From positions 1 to 20,186 of the forward strand of contig JAYRYZ010000039.1 of the NCBI GenBank assembly GCA_041916775.1: a stretch of 20,186 nt of DNA, given 5' to 3'. Numbering within the stretch: the stretch's first letter is position 1; the number at the start of each line of letters is the position of its first letter. A model generated the notes under the pieces. The model ran no database searches. It saw nothing but the letters and a program-made list of their open reading frames with translations, and was not told where the DNA came from. Origin of the DNA: UBA2357 sp041916775 (GTDB lineage: Bacteria; Pseudomonadota; Gammaproteobacteria; Burkholderiales; Rhodocyclaceae). Made by a program: the position numbers and the translations under genes. Of the stretch, positions 1 to 7,861 are shown piece after piece.

Positions 1-192
1 CCCGCCACCCGAGTCCCCGCCACCATCACCCCCACCGTCATCGGCATGGGCGGCGGCAATCCATGGCGTCCCTGCGGACGGCACCAGGGCGATCCCGCCT
101 GCCGTCATCAGCAGCGCGATGACCGCCACCCTCCGCCAGCGCTGCAGGTCTGCGCCCCTTGCACCCCTTGCGCCTCGCCGCCTTGCAATCAT
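1..192 (-). CDS. Secreted Gly/Asp-rich protein, 5' part only
   Basis: The first 64 codons of a leftward gene are open and run off the window edge. The ATG at 192-190 follows a strong Shine-Dalgarno sequence (GGAGGTGA, 201-194). The N-terminus is very Arg-rich, then has a hydrophobic stretch (VAVIALLMTAGGIALV) and a small-residue region ending AAAHA, which looks like a Sec signal peptide with a long basic n-region. The mature start is a run of Gly and Asp (DDGGGDGGGDSGGG). The body of the protein is outside the window, so its function cannot be read. Secreted proteases and surface proteins often begin with such linkers, but that is only a guess. It is divergent from the ECF sigma factor gene and has its own copy of the candidate ECF promoter, so it is the likely main target of that sigma factor. 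Confidence 0.7.
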   Translation of the reverse strand, partial: MIARRRGARGARGADLQRWRRVAVIALLMTAGGIALVPSAGTPWIAAAHADDGGGDGGGDSGGG

Positions 193-266
193 GTCACCTC
201 CCCGTTCCAGTCCATCGTGTCCTCCAGGCACCGCCCCAACCCGGCTTCGATGCGTGGCTGCTTTGC

Positions 267-295
267 CACAACGCCCGAGACACTGCATTATTCCG
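267..295 (-). promoter_or_regulatory. Candidate ECF-sigma promoter for the secreted protein gene
   Basis: Read on the minus strand, CGGAATAA (295-288) is followed after exactly 14 nt by CGTTGTG (273-267). The arrangement is the same as at the sigma gene's own promoter (355-383). Transcription would start near 260 and give a leader of about 68 nt containing the strong ribosome site at 201-194. The site is seen directly; its use by the adjacent sigma factor is inferred. Confidence 0.55.
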
Positions 296-354
296 CACCC
301 CGCCCCGCGTCCCGAGCGCTGCGCCATGTGACGCACACGAAAACGCCTGCGGTC

Positions 355-383
355 GGGAATAATCCGCCCCTGGCCACGTTATC
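355..383 (+). promoter_or_regulatory. Candidate autoregulated ECF-sigma promoter
   Basis: GGGAATAA (355-362), a 14-nt spacer, then CGTTATC (377-383). This has the typical form of an ECF promoter (GGAA-type -35, CGT-type -10). It lies directly before the sigma factor gene and matches the divergent copy at 295-267. The predicted start point is near 390, only a few nucleotides before the ATG at 395. Confidence 0.6.
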
Positions 384-394
384 GCTACAGGACC

Positions 395-901
395 ATGACA
401 CATCCTGCCGACCCCCGCGCCGAGCTGATCAGCCTGCTGCCGCGTCTGCGGCGCTTTGCCCGCGGCCTCACCGGCGATCCGCATGTTGCGGACGACCTGG
501 TGCAGAGCGGCTGCCTCAAGGCGATCGAGCGCTGGCATCAATGGACGCCCGGCACGAGTCTCGCGAGCTGGATGTTCCGCATCCTGCAGAACACCTGGCT
601 GGACGAGTTCCGCAGCCGCCAGCGCCACCAGACAGAGGCGGCGGGCGAGGAGCTCGAGCGGCTCGCGGGAGAGGACGGGCGTGTCGTGGTCGAGCTGCGC
701 AGCGATGTGCGACGCATCCACGCGGCCATGGAAACCCTGCCCGAGGAGCAGAAAGTGGTGCTGATGATGATCACGGTGGACGGCCTCTCCTACAAGGAGG
801 CCGCGGAGGCGCTGGAAGTGCCGGTGGGCACGGTGATGAGCCGGCTCGCACGCGCCCGCGGCCGGCTGGCGGATGCGATCTCGACCGGAGCGCTAAGGTG
901 A
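395..901 (+). CDS. ECF RNA polymerase sigma factor
   Basis: A 168-residue ECF (sigma-70 family) sigma factor, which directs RNA polymerase to a small regulon when released from its anti-sigma factor. Region 2 spans about residues 15-80 and contains the core-binding and -10 helices (DDLVQSGCLKAIERW, then SWMFRILQNTWLDEFR). Region 4 spans about 112-160 (LPEEQKVVLMMITVDGLSYK, then the recognition helix VPVGTVMSRLARARGRL). The length is normal for the family. The ATG at 395 is the only sensible start; there is just a weak AGGA upstream because the candidate promoter sits almost on the start codon. The stop overlaps the anti-sigma start (GTGA), indicating translational coupling. The most likely targets are its own operon and the divergent secreted protein. 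Confidence 0.95.
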   Translation: MTHPADPRAELISLLPRLRRFARGLTGDPHVADDLVQSGCLKAIERWHQWTPGTSLASWMFRILQNTWLDEFRSRQRHQTEAAGEELERLAGEDGRVVVELRSDVRRIHAAMETLPEEQKVVLMMITVDGLSYKEAAEALEVPVGTVMSRLARARGRLADAISTGALR

Positions 902-1740
902 AGATCGACGACGAAACCCTGATCGCCTACCTCGACGCGGAGCTCGAGGACGCGCAGTACGACAGCGTCGAGGCGGCACTCGAGGCCGTCCCGGCCCTGC
1001 GCGCGCGACTGCAGGCGCTGGTAGAGAGCGGCGAGCGGCTGCGCGCGGCATACGCACCCATCGTCACCGAGGCCGTCCCGCCGCAGCTGATCGCCGCGAT
1101 CCTCGCCGCGCCGCTGCCGGCGGCAGCCATGCGCGCGGACACGCAGCGTGTCACGACCGCGCCGGGCGCCACGGCACGTCCGACAGCCCCACGCGAAAGC
1201 GCCGGCGGGCGGGGCGAGCGCCTGCGCGCCTGGCTGGGCGCAGGCCAGGGCGCGATCGCGTTCGCATCGCTGTTCCTGCTGGCAATGGGCGGACTCGTCA
1301 GCTACCTGCTGATCGAACCGGTGACAGTGCCCGGCCAGATCGCGGGACAGGGAGATGCGGGCCTTCGCCCGGCGACGGACGGGCTCGCGGTGGCACTGGA
1401 GACCACCCGCAGCGGTCGCGTGATCAGCTACGCCGGGCGCCGGCTGGAGCTTGTCTCCAGCTATACCGGCCAGGACGGCGGCCTGTGTCGTGAATACGTG
1501 CTGCACCATCCCTCGCCACGGGCACGGGTCGAAACCGGCATTGCGTGCAAGGACGACGCTCAGGGCTGGCAGATCGCCTTCTCCACCGCGGAGAAGATGC
1601 AGACACAAGCGGACGGCAGCTATGCCACCGCCAGCGACGCCACGCATGAGGCGATCGACGGCTTCATCGCCGCCAGCGGCCTGTACGCGCTCGACGAAGA
1701 GGCCGAACGACGTTTCATCGACAAGGGCTGGCAGCGTTGA
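898..1740 (+). CDS. Membrane-bound anti-sigma factor
   Basis: 280 residues, starting at the GTG (898) that overlaps the sigma factor stop, with GGAG at 887-890 as ribosome site. The N-terminal part (DETLIAYLDAELED at 5-18) looks like the sigma-binding domain of the ZAS/RsiW type but lacks the Zn-binding HxxxCxxC signature. A single hydrophobic segment at about 118-139 (from GAIAFASLFLLAMGG to SYLLI) should span the inner membrane, leaving about 140 residues in the periplasm. That part has two cysteines (LCREY and IACKDD) about 25 residues apart that could form a disulfide. Known members of this family hold their sigma factor at the membrane until an envelope signal is sensed. The same frame stays open far upstream, but that part is an out-of-frame shadow of the sigma gene. 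Confidence 0.88.
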   Translation: MKIDDETLIAYLDAELEDAQYDSVEAALEAVPALRARLQALVESGERLRAAYAPIVTEAVPPQLIAAILAAPLPAAAMRADTQRVTTAPGATARPTAPRESAGGRGERLRAWLGAGQGAIAFASLFLLAMGGLVSYLLIEPVTVPGQIAGQGDAGLRPATDGLAVALETTRSGRVISYAGRRLELVSSYTGQDGGLCREYVLHHPSPRARVETGIACKDDAQGWQIAFSTAEKMQTQADGSYATASDATHEAIDGFIAASGLYALDEEAERRFIDKGWQR

Positions 1741-1761
1741 GCCTTGCCAGCCCGCCGCGGG

Positions 1762-2616
1762 TCAGCGCCCGGCGCCGAAGCCGAGCGCGAAGAGCTGGTC
1801 CTCACCGCATGGAAACACCCGGCATGCGGGACGCAGCGCCTCATCCAACGAGTCGATCGGTGCAAGCGAGAGGCCGGTGCGGCCGGCGCCGATGATCATC
1901 GGCGCGACGAGGAGGTGCAGCACATCGACCGCACCCGCCTGCACGAAGCGCGACACCGTCTCGCCGCCACCCTCGACCAGCACCCGCCGCAGCCCCATCT
2001 CTGCGAGCGCATTCAGCACCTCGGCCGGCGCGAAGCCCGCGCCGTCACCGAGTGGCAGATTCAAGCGTGTCACATGATCAGCGCCCGCACGGATCGGACC
2101 ACAGCCTGCGCCGACGAGGTGCACGACCGGCGCCGCCGGTTCGTGGAAGAGGCGCGCCGACGGCCGCGCACGGCCGCGCGGATCGAGCACCACGCGCACC
2201 GGAGAGGCGCCCTCCACATGGCGCACCGTGAGCTGCGGATCGTCCGCATCGAGCGTGCCGACGCCAATCACGACCGCATCCACGCAAGCGCGCAAGCGGT
2301 GCAGATGTGCACGCGCCGACACTCCGTTGATATAGTGCGAGGCACCACTGGCGGTGGCAATGCGTCCATCGAGGCTCTGGCCGAGTTGCGCGATGCATAG
2401 GGACCCGGCCCGGGCAACCAGCGGCAGGAAGATGTCGAGCAGCCGCAGCGCCGCTTCATCGGGGCGGACGTCGCCGAGCCAACCGCCACCGCGTGCGACC
2501 TCGACCGTTTTTTCGTCGAATGCGAACCTCGCATGCGCGGCAGCGTCCCAGCAGATGTCACGCGCGCCCAGAATCAGGCTCCAGGCCTGCGCTTCGGTAA
2601 AATGTGCATCGTTCAT
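1762..2616 (-). CDS. RibD C-terminal-type pyrimidine reductase (no deaminase domain)
   Basis: 284 residues. The ATG at 2616 is chosen because GGAG lies 7 nt upstream; an upstream in-frame ATG at 2676 would run past the start of the divergent gene. Residues about 72-280 have the dihydrofolate-reductase-like fold of the RibD reductase half: IAQLGQSLDGRIAT (75-88), HLHRLRACVDAVVIGVGTL (104-122), VRVVLDPRGR (140-149) and LVEGGGET (213-220). In riboflavin synthesis this domain uses NADPH to reduce the ribosyl ring of a diaminopyrimidine phosphate. The Zn-binding deaminase half of RibD (HAE...PCxxxGxxxxC) is absent and replaced by about 70 unrecognised residues. Its neighbours are a GTP cyclohydrolase II and a creatininase-family amidohydrolase, so the substrate is probably a GTP-derived aminopyrimidine, but not necessarily on the riboflavin route. 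Confidence 0.82.
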   Translation of the reverse strand: MNDAHFTEAQAWSLILGARDICWDAAAHARFAFDEKTVEVARGGGWLGDVRPDEAALRLLDIFLPLVARAGSLCIAQLGQSLDGRIATASGASHYINGVSARAHLHRLRACVDAVVIGVGTLDADDPQLTVRHVEGASPVRVVLDPRGRARPSARLFHEPAAPVVHLVGAGCGPIRAGADHVTRLNLPLGDGAGFAPAEVLNALAEMGLRRVLVEGGGETVSRFVQAGAVDVLHLLVAPMIIGAGRTGLSLAPIDSLDEALRPACRVFPCGEDQLFALGFGAGR

Positions 2617-2678
2617 TGAATCGCTCCACCATGGCCCCATCTGCTGCGCCACGGTCAGGAAACTACAGGAAAACAATA

Positions 2679-3833
2679 ATGCGCCAAGCGGAAAGGGCCA
2701 TTTTCGATTTGCGTCGCGGCCTTCCCGTTCTGCTCAGGGACGGAGACCGCGCGATACTCATGCATCCGGTCGAAGGTCTGACCGAAGCGGCCCTCGCCGA
2801 GTTCACCCACCTCGCCGGAAACCCGCCGGTGCTCGTCCTCACCGCACACCGGCTCGCGAGCATGGGCGAGGCCTGCACCCACGCCGCCGCGATGCTCGCA
2901 CTGCCGGCGGATACAGGCGTCCCCGCAATCCTGCGCCTTGCGCTGGCGCGCAACGAATCGCTGCCGGCCGCAGTAACGCCGGTGGAACCGGCCAGCGCCG
3001 AACTCGCCGCGGTGCTGTTGCTGCGGCGTGCGCAGCTCGTGCCCGCCGCGCTCGTCTCGGTGCTGGCAGAGTCGCAGCACGCGATGATCGAGCAGGCCCT
3101 GTGCGATGGACAGCTCCTCGCTGCCGCCACCAGGGAAGCGATCGCGCTATGCACCAGCGGCCCGGGCAGCCTGATCCGCGTCAGCGAGGCGCGCGTGCCG
3201 CTTGCGGGCGTGGGCGACTGCCGCTTCGTGCTCTTTCGCGAATCCGGAGGCATCCACGAGCACGTCGCGGTGCTCATCGGCGAGCGCGCGCAGTGGCCGG
3301 AGAACGTGCCGGTGCGCCTGCACTCGTCCTGCCTCACCGGCGACGTGTTCGGCAGCCAGCGCTGCGACTGCGGCGAGCAGCTCAACCGTGGCATCGCCGC
3401 GATCAACGCCCAGGGCGGCGGCATCCTGCTCTATCTGTCGCAGGAAGGGCGCGGCATCGGGCTGGGCAACAAGTTCCGCGCCTACCGCCTGCAGGACGAA
3501 GGGCTGGACACGATAGACGCCGACCAGGTGATCGGCTTCTCCAAGGACGAGCGCGACTTCCGCATCGCCCACGAGATGCTCGCCGCGCTGGATGTGCACC
3601 GCATCGACCTCCTCACCAACAACCCGGCCAAGATCGATGCGCTGCGCTCGGCGGGCACCGAGGTTGCGAACCGCCAGGCGATCTTCGGTGAACTCACCGA
3701 CCACAACCTTCGCTATCTGAGCACAAAGGCGGATCGCCACGGCCACTGGCTGCAGGAGCTCCTTTCCGATCTCGACGAGCAGGAGACGCCGCCCGACCCC
3801 CCGCCTGCCCCGGCCGCGAACCGCGCGCGCTGA
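2679..3833 (+). CDS. GTP cyclohydrolase II with a RibB-like degenerate N-terminal domain
   Basis: 384 residues; the ATG at 2679 has AGGA 8 nt upstream. The C-terminal half (about 170-370) is a full GTP cyclohydrolase II, which opens GTP to a diaminopyrimidine plus formate. The Zn ligands are C218, C229 and C231 (HSSCLTGD...RCDC). The loop QEGRGIGLGNKFRAYRLQD, the DERDF motif and LLTNNPAK are all present. The tyrosine of FRAY (Y269) matches E. coli RibA Y105, whose loss in a Streptomyces enzyme stops deformylation, so full activity is expected. The first 165 residues replace the RibB half of a RibBA protein: they have a RibB-like opening (AIFDLRRGLPVLLRDGDRA) but no DRENEGD-type acidic motif. 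Divergent from the reductase gene (62-nt gap) and convergent with the creatininase gene. Confidence 0.88.
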   Translation: MRQAERAIFDLRRGLPVLLRDGDRAILMHPVEGLTEAALAEFTHLAGNPPVLVLTAHRLASMGEACTHAAAMLALPADTGVPAILRLALARNESLPAAVTPVEPASAELAAVLLLRRAQLVPAALVSVLAESQHAMIEQALCDGQLLAAATREAIALCTSGPGSLIRVSEARVPLAGVGDCRFVLFRESGGIHEHVAVLIGERAQWPENVPVRLHSSCLTGDVFGSQRCDCGEQLNRGIAAINAQGGGILLYLSQEGRGIGLGNKFRAYRLQDEGLDTIDADQVIGFSKDERDFRIAHEMLAALDVHRIDLLTNNPAKIDALRSAGTEVANRQAIFGELTDHNLRYLSTKADRHGHWLQELLSDLDEQETPPDPPPAPAANRAR

Positions 3834-3881
3834 GCGGCTGATTCGCCCATGCCCGCCGCCGTGTCGCCGCAGCTCGCCGGA

Positions 3882-4700
3882 TCAGGCCGGCGTGCGCAGC
3901 GCGGCCAGATCGAAGGCCTGTGCCTCGGCGATGATGCACGCGAGCGTGGCGCCGAAGTGGGCCACCAGTTGCGCGCCGAGCGCGGCGTCGGCGAGCCTCG
4001 CGTCACCCGCGACGCCCAGCGGGTGCAGGTCTTCCGCGAGCCAGCCGATACCGGCAGGGCCTTCCGGCCCGACCAGATTTCCCGCAGCGGCGCAGGCATG
4101 ACCCAGGCCGCGGAAGTCGGCGATCGCCTCGCGACGCACCGCCTGCGGGGCGAGGTGCAGCATCATCGCCGTCTCGATCGCGCCGCCATGGAGGCCAAGG
4201 CGCAACTCCTCGGCGAAGGCCGCATCCGCCGCGAGTGCCGCCGGCAGCGGGAAGCGGAAACTGTTGGCGCGTACCACGAGCATCGCCGCACTGCGGCGCA
4301 GTTCGAGCGCGGCCAGATCCACCAGCGCCTTGTTGCCCCCGTGCGTGTTGAAGAGCACCAGCCGGCGCACGCCGGCGCGCGCGACGCTGGCGCCGATCTC
4401 GCAGATCGCGGCGAGCGCGGTCTGCGGCGCAAGGCTCAGGGTGCCGGCGAATCCGCCGTGTTCGGCGCTGAGCCCCACCGCCAGTGGCGGCAGCACGCAC
4501 ACCGCGACGTCCGGTGCGAGGCACTGCAGCGCGGCGTCGACAACGCCATTGGCGATGTCGAGATCGGTGGACAACGGCAGGTGCTCGCCATGCTGCTCGA
4601 TCGCCGCGAGCGGCAACAGCGCGACCCCGTCACGCGATGCGAAGGCGGCGATGCCCTGCGGTGTCTGGTCCTGCCAGCGATGTGTGCTGTCGCCTTTCAT
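3882..4700 (-). CDS. Creatininase-family amidohydrolase
   Basis: 272 residues. The start at 4700 (MKGDST) is chosen because a GAGGGGG ribosome site lies about 6 nt upstream. The family's metal-binding residues are visible: E35, H37 and D46 in IEQHGEHLPLSTD, H120 in FNTHGGN, and E176 in HGGAIET. Characterised relatives hydrolyse amide bonds in creatinine, deformylate a GTP-derived pyrimidine in archaeal riboflavin/F420 synthesis (ArfB), or cleave the mycofactocin precursor (MftE). The two genes to its left make and reduce GTP-derived pyrimidines, so an ArfB-like role is the most attractive reading. That rests on context only. Its 3' end faces that of the cyclohydrolase gene across 48 nt. Confidence 0.85.
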   Translation of the reverse strand: MKGDSTHRWQDQTPQGIAAFASRDGVALLPLAAIEQHGEHLPLSTDLDIANGVVDAALQCLAPDVAVCVLPPLAVGLSAEHGGFAGTLSLAPQTALAAICEIGASVARAGVRRLVLFNTHGGNKALVDLAALELRRSAAMLVVRANSFRFPLPAALAADAAFAEELRLGLHGGAIETAMMLHLAPQAVRREAIADFRGLGHACAAAGNLVGPEGPAGIGWLAEDLHPLGVAGDARLADAALGAQLVAHFGATLACIIAEAQAFDLAALRTPA

Positions 4701-4731
4701 GTGTCGCCCCCTCGTCCGGCAAACCGCCCGC

Positions 4732-4746
4732 GGCGGCCTCGCCGCC
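4732..4746. repeat. Small perfect dyad between divergent starts
   Basis: GGCGGC (4732-4737), CTC, GCCGCC (4741-4746) is a perfect 6-bp dyad. It lies in the 74-nt gap between the creatininase start (4700) and the sulfatase-like gene (4775). It could be an operator, but in DNA this GC-rich such short dyads also occur by chance. Confidence 0.25.
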
Positions 4747-4774
4747 ATGCTAACCCGGGCGGACGGAGAGCGCG

Positions 4775-6451
4775 ATGCGTCACGCCGACATGATGACTGC
4801 CCGCTCCGGGCACACCCGGTTGCGCGACTGGGCGGCGCTGATCGTCACCACGCTGCTGCTCAACGCCGCGCTGACCATGGCGAACGTCTGGCCGGGCCTG
4901 GGTGTGGCGCCCGCTGCGCGCATCTCGGTGGAGGCGGCCGGGCTGCTGCTGTGCGCGGCGCTGCTGGCCGGACGCCTGCCGGTGCGCGCCGTGGCGGTGG
5001 TCGTGATCCTGTGGGTGGCGCTGCGCTATGTCGACATCACCGTGCCGCCACTGCTCGGCCGGCCGGCGAGCCTCTACTGGGACGGGCAGCATGCCTGGCA
5101 AGTGCTGCGCATGGCGCTGCAGGCGGGCGACTGGACGCAGTGGCTCGGCCAGGCCGCCGCGGTCGGACTTGCGCTGGTACTGCTCCAGACCCTGCTCCGC
5201 CGCTTGCTCACCCACGCTTTCCAGGCCCTGCGCGCACCGGCGCCACGCATCGCAACCCTGGCCGTGACCGGCGCCGCCCTCCTCGCCTGGTCGCAGGCCG
5301 GGCCGGAAGGGCCGGTTCCCAAGAGCTTGTTCTCGCGGCCGATCGCGGCGAGCCTGTTGCGCGAGGCACGTGCGACCGCTCTGGCGCTGGACCGCGCGGC
5401 GAGCGAAGCCGCCCTGCCGGCAAGCCCTGCCTTCGACCACGACCTGTCGCGGCTCGGAGACGCGGACGTGCTGCTGCTGTTCGCCGAGGCGCACGGCATG
5501 GTGAGCTTCGACGCGCCACACATCGCCGACGCCCTGGCGGACGCACGCGCGCAGTTCGAGGCCAGGCTCGCCGCGGCGGGGCGCGGCATCCTGTCGGCAC
5601 GGGTGCACTCGCCCACCTTCGGCGGTGCCTCGTGGCTCGCACATGCGGCGCTGCTCTCCGGCATCGACACGCGCGAGCCGGGCACCTATCAGACCCTGCT
5701 CACCACCCGCCGCCCGACGCTGGTGAGCCATTTCGCGCGCCACGGCTACCGCACCGTCGCGTGGTTGCCGGGCATACAGCGCCCCTGGCCGGAAGGCCGC
5801 TTCTACCGCTTCGACCATTATGGCGAGGCACGCGAAATCGGCTACCACGGGCCGGACTTCGGCTACTGGCGCATCCCCGACCAGGCGGCGATGGCGCTGC
5901 TGCATGCGGGCGAGTTCGACACCGACACGAATACCGGCAACGGCATCGGCAACGGTGCCGAGAGCACGCATCGACAGCCACGCTTCGTGCTGTTCCCCAT
6001 CGTGAGCTCGCATGCGCCCTTCCGGCCGGTACCGCCCTTCGTGGAGGACGGCTGGGCCCAGCTCGCGCGCGCCGATGGCCAGACGCAGGCGTGGAACCAG
6101 GAAGCAGTCGCCGCAGCGCTGGCGGAACCCGGCGACTGGGCGCGCCCCACGCCCGCCTACATCGAATCCCTGCGCTACACCCTGCAGTGGCTGGGCGACT
6201 ACCTTGCACGCGAGGCGCCAGCCAAGCTGATGGTGGTGATGATCGGCGACCATCAGCCGATCGGTAGCGTGACCGGCCCGGGCGCGGACTGGGATGTGCC
6301 GGTGCATGTGATCGGTGCGCCGCCTGCGGTCGGCGACGCGCTCATGGCCGCCGGATTCGTGGCCGGGCTGGCCCCGCCGCAGGACGCGCTCGGCGACATG
6401 CATGCGCTCACCACGCTCTTCGTGCAGAGCTTCGGAGTGCCGCAACCATGA
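4775..6451 (+). CDS. Membrane sulfatase / LTA-synthase-like phospho-transferase
   Basis: 558 residues; ATG at 4775 with GGAG 6 nt upstream. The N-terminal third has about five hydrophobic segments (roughly 18-40, 48-66, 70-88, 123-143, 158-172). The C-terminal domain of about 330 residues has the alkaline-phosphatase/sulfatase fold and should lie in the periplasm. Visible motifs are the first metal site (LLLFAEAHG, E238), a probable nucleophile region (SPTFGGASW, with S286 the best candidate) and the distal metal site GDHQP (D492, H493). Related enzymes transfer phosphoglycerol or phosphoethanolamine to envelope glycans and lipids. The substrate cannot be read from sequence; assigning S286 as nucleophile is inference by analogy to the Thr of LtaS/EptA. 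The stop overlaps the MATE exporter start (ATGA), so the two are co-translated. Confidence 0.8.
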   Translation: MRHADMMTARSGHTRLRDWAALIVTTLLLNAALTMANVWPGLGVAPAARISVEAAGLLLCAALLAGRLPVRAVAVVVILWVALRYVDITVPPLLGRPASLYWDGQHAWQVLRMALQAGDWTQWLGQAAAVGLALVLLQTLLRRLLTHAFQALRAPAPRIATLAVTGAALLAWSQAGPEGPVPKSLFSRPIAASLLREARATALALDRAASEAALPASPAFDHDLSRLGDADVLLLFAEAHGMVSFDAPHIADALADARAQFEARLAAAGRGILSARVHSPTFGGASWLAHAALLSGIDTREPGTYQTLLTTRRPTLVSHFARHGYRTVAWLPGIQRPWPEGRFYRFDHYGEAREIGYHGPDFGYWRIPDQAAMALLHAGEFDTDTNTGNGIGNGAESTHRQPRFVLFPIVSSHAPFRPVPPFVEDGWAQLARADGQTQAWNQEAVAAALAEPGDWARPTPAYIESLRYTLQWLGDYLAREAPAKLMVVMIGDHQPIGSVTGPGADWDVPVHVIGAPPAVGDALMAAGFVAGLAPPQDALGDMHALTTLFVQSFGVPQP

Positions 6452-7842
6452 GCGCAGCGCGCCAACCCGGTCAGGCACCTGGCGGGCGCCCCACGGCGCG
6501 CTTCGTCGAGGGCAGCATCCTGCGCCACGTCGTGTCGATGACGGCGACCGGCTCGGTGGGGCTGGTGGCCGTGTTCGCGGTGGATGCGCTCAACCTCTTC
6601 TACATCTCGCTGCTCGGCCAGAGCGAGCTCGCCGCAGCAATCGGCTATGCCGGCACGCTGCTGTTCTTCCCCACCTCGCTCGCGATCGGCCTGTCCATCG
6701 CCGGCACCGCGCTCACCTCGCGTGCGCTCGGGCGTGGCGAACGCAGCGACGCACGCGAGGCCGCGAGCGCGGCGGCAAGCCTCACCCTGGCGGTGATGGT
6801 GCTGGCGTCGGCGGCGCTCTACCCGCTGCTCGACGTACTGATCGCGCTGCTCGGTGCGAGCGGCGAGACGGCGCGGCTGGCGGTGCGCTTCTGCGCCTTC
6901 GTGCTGCCCTCGATGCCGCTGCTCGGGCTGGCGATGGCCTGCGCAGCGATCCTGCGCGCCCAGGGCGACGGCCGGCGTGCGATGAACGTCACACTGGGCG
7001 CGGCCTTCGCGACCGCCGCGCTCGACCCGCTCTTGATCTTCGGCCTCGGGCTCGGCCTCGACGGCGCGGCGGCCGCCTCGGTGCTGGCGCGCAGCGTGAT
7101 GGCGGGGATCGGCCTGTGGGGCGTGATCCGCGTGCACGACCTGATTGCGCCACCCACCTTGACAAGCCTCACGCGCGCGTGGCGGCCGTTCTTCGCGATC
7201 GGCGTGCCGGCGATCCTGACCCAGCTCGCCACCCCGGTCGGCAACGCCTTCGTCACCGCCTCGATGGCCGGCTTCGGCGACGCCGCGGTAGCGGGCTGGG
7301 CGGTCATCAGCCGGCTGATTCCGCTCGCCTTCGGCGCGCTGTTCGCACTCTCCGGCGCAGTCGGCCCGATCATCGGGCAGAACTTCGGCGCCGGCCGGCA
7401 CGACCGCCTGCACGCCACGCTGCGCGAGAGCATGCGCGTGACGCTCGTCTATGTACTGGCGGTGTGGTTGCTGCTGGCGCTGATGCGCACGCCGGTGGCA
7501 GATGCCTTCGGCGCAGTGGGCGAGGCGCGCGCACTGATCGAGTTCTTCTGCCTCTTCGTCGCCGGCAGCTTCCTCTTCAACGGCGCGCTCTTCGTCGCGA
7601 ATGCCGCGTTCAACAACCTCGGCTTCGCGGTGTATTCGACCGTGCTCAACTGGGGTCGCGCCACCCTCGGCGTGGTGCCCTTCACCTGGGCGGGCGGCCA
7701 CTGGTTCGGCGCCACCGGTGTGCTCGCCGGCTACGGCATCGGCGTCGTGGCCTTCGGGGTGATCGCCTATCTGCTGTGCTTTCGTGTGCTCGCGCGCTTG
7801 CGCCGCGAAGCCGATACGGTAAAGTTGCGAGGCGAGAATTAA
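6448..7842 (+). CDS. MATE-family multidrug/metabolite exporter
   Basis: 464 residues, ATG overlapping the previous stop (ATGA). The protein is hydrophobic throughout, with about 12 predicted membrane segments in two halves. It has MATE-type sequence, including a first-half segment with LGQSELAAAIGYAGTLLFF and the second-half signature PLAFGALFALSGAVGPIIGQ followed by NFGAGR, which is characteristic of the family. MATE proteins export organic cations, drugs or lipid-linked metabolites using H+ or Na+ gradients. Coupling to the sulfatase-like gene suggests an envelope-related substrate, but nothing in the sequence identifies it. A cupin gene follows 19 nt downstream and is probably in the same transcript. 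Confidence 0.9.
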   Translation: MSAARQPGQAPGGRPTARFVEGSILRHVVSMTATGSVGLVAVFAVDALNLFYISLLGQSELAAAIGYAGTLLFFPTSLAIGLSIAGTALTSRALGRGERSDAREAASAAASLTLAVMVLASAALYPLLDVLIALLGASGETARLAVRFCAFVLPSMPLLGLAMACAAILRAQGDGRRAMNVTLGAAFATAALDPLLIFGLGLGLDGAAAASVLARSVMAGIGLWGVIRVHDLIAPPTLTSLTRAWRPFFAIGVPAILTQLATPVGNAFVTASMAGFGDAAVAGWAVISRLIPLAFGALFALSGAVGPIIGQNFGAGRHDRLHATLRESMRVTLVYVLAVWLLLALMRTPVADAFGAVGEARALIEFFCLFVAGSFLFNGALFVANAAFNNLGFAVYSTVLNWGRATLGVVPFTWAGGHWFGATGVLAGYGIGVVAFGVIAYLLCFRVLARLRREADTVKLRGEN

Positions 7843-7861
7843 TTCCCAAGGAGAAACAAAA

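Noticed and set aside
46..897. Long open frame in phase with the anti-sigma gene extending back to 46
   Set aside because: It overlaps the sigma factor gene and both promoters, and its Arg/Pro/Gly-rich product is typical of an out-of-frame shadow. The GTG at 898 with an overlapping stop explains the real start.
2617..2678. FMN riboswitch before the cyclohydrolase gene
   Set aside because: Only 62 nt separate the divergent starts, too short for an FMN aptamer, and none of its conserved core sequences is visible.
4697..6478. 593-codon open frame on the minus strand
   Set aside because: It is antisense to the sulfatase-like gene, which has clear domains. The product is a His/Arg/Gly-rich shadow without family motifs, caused by high GC.
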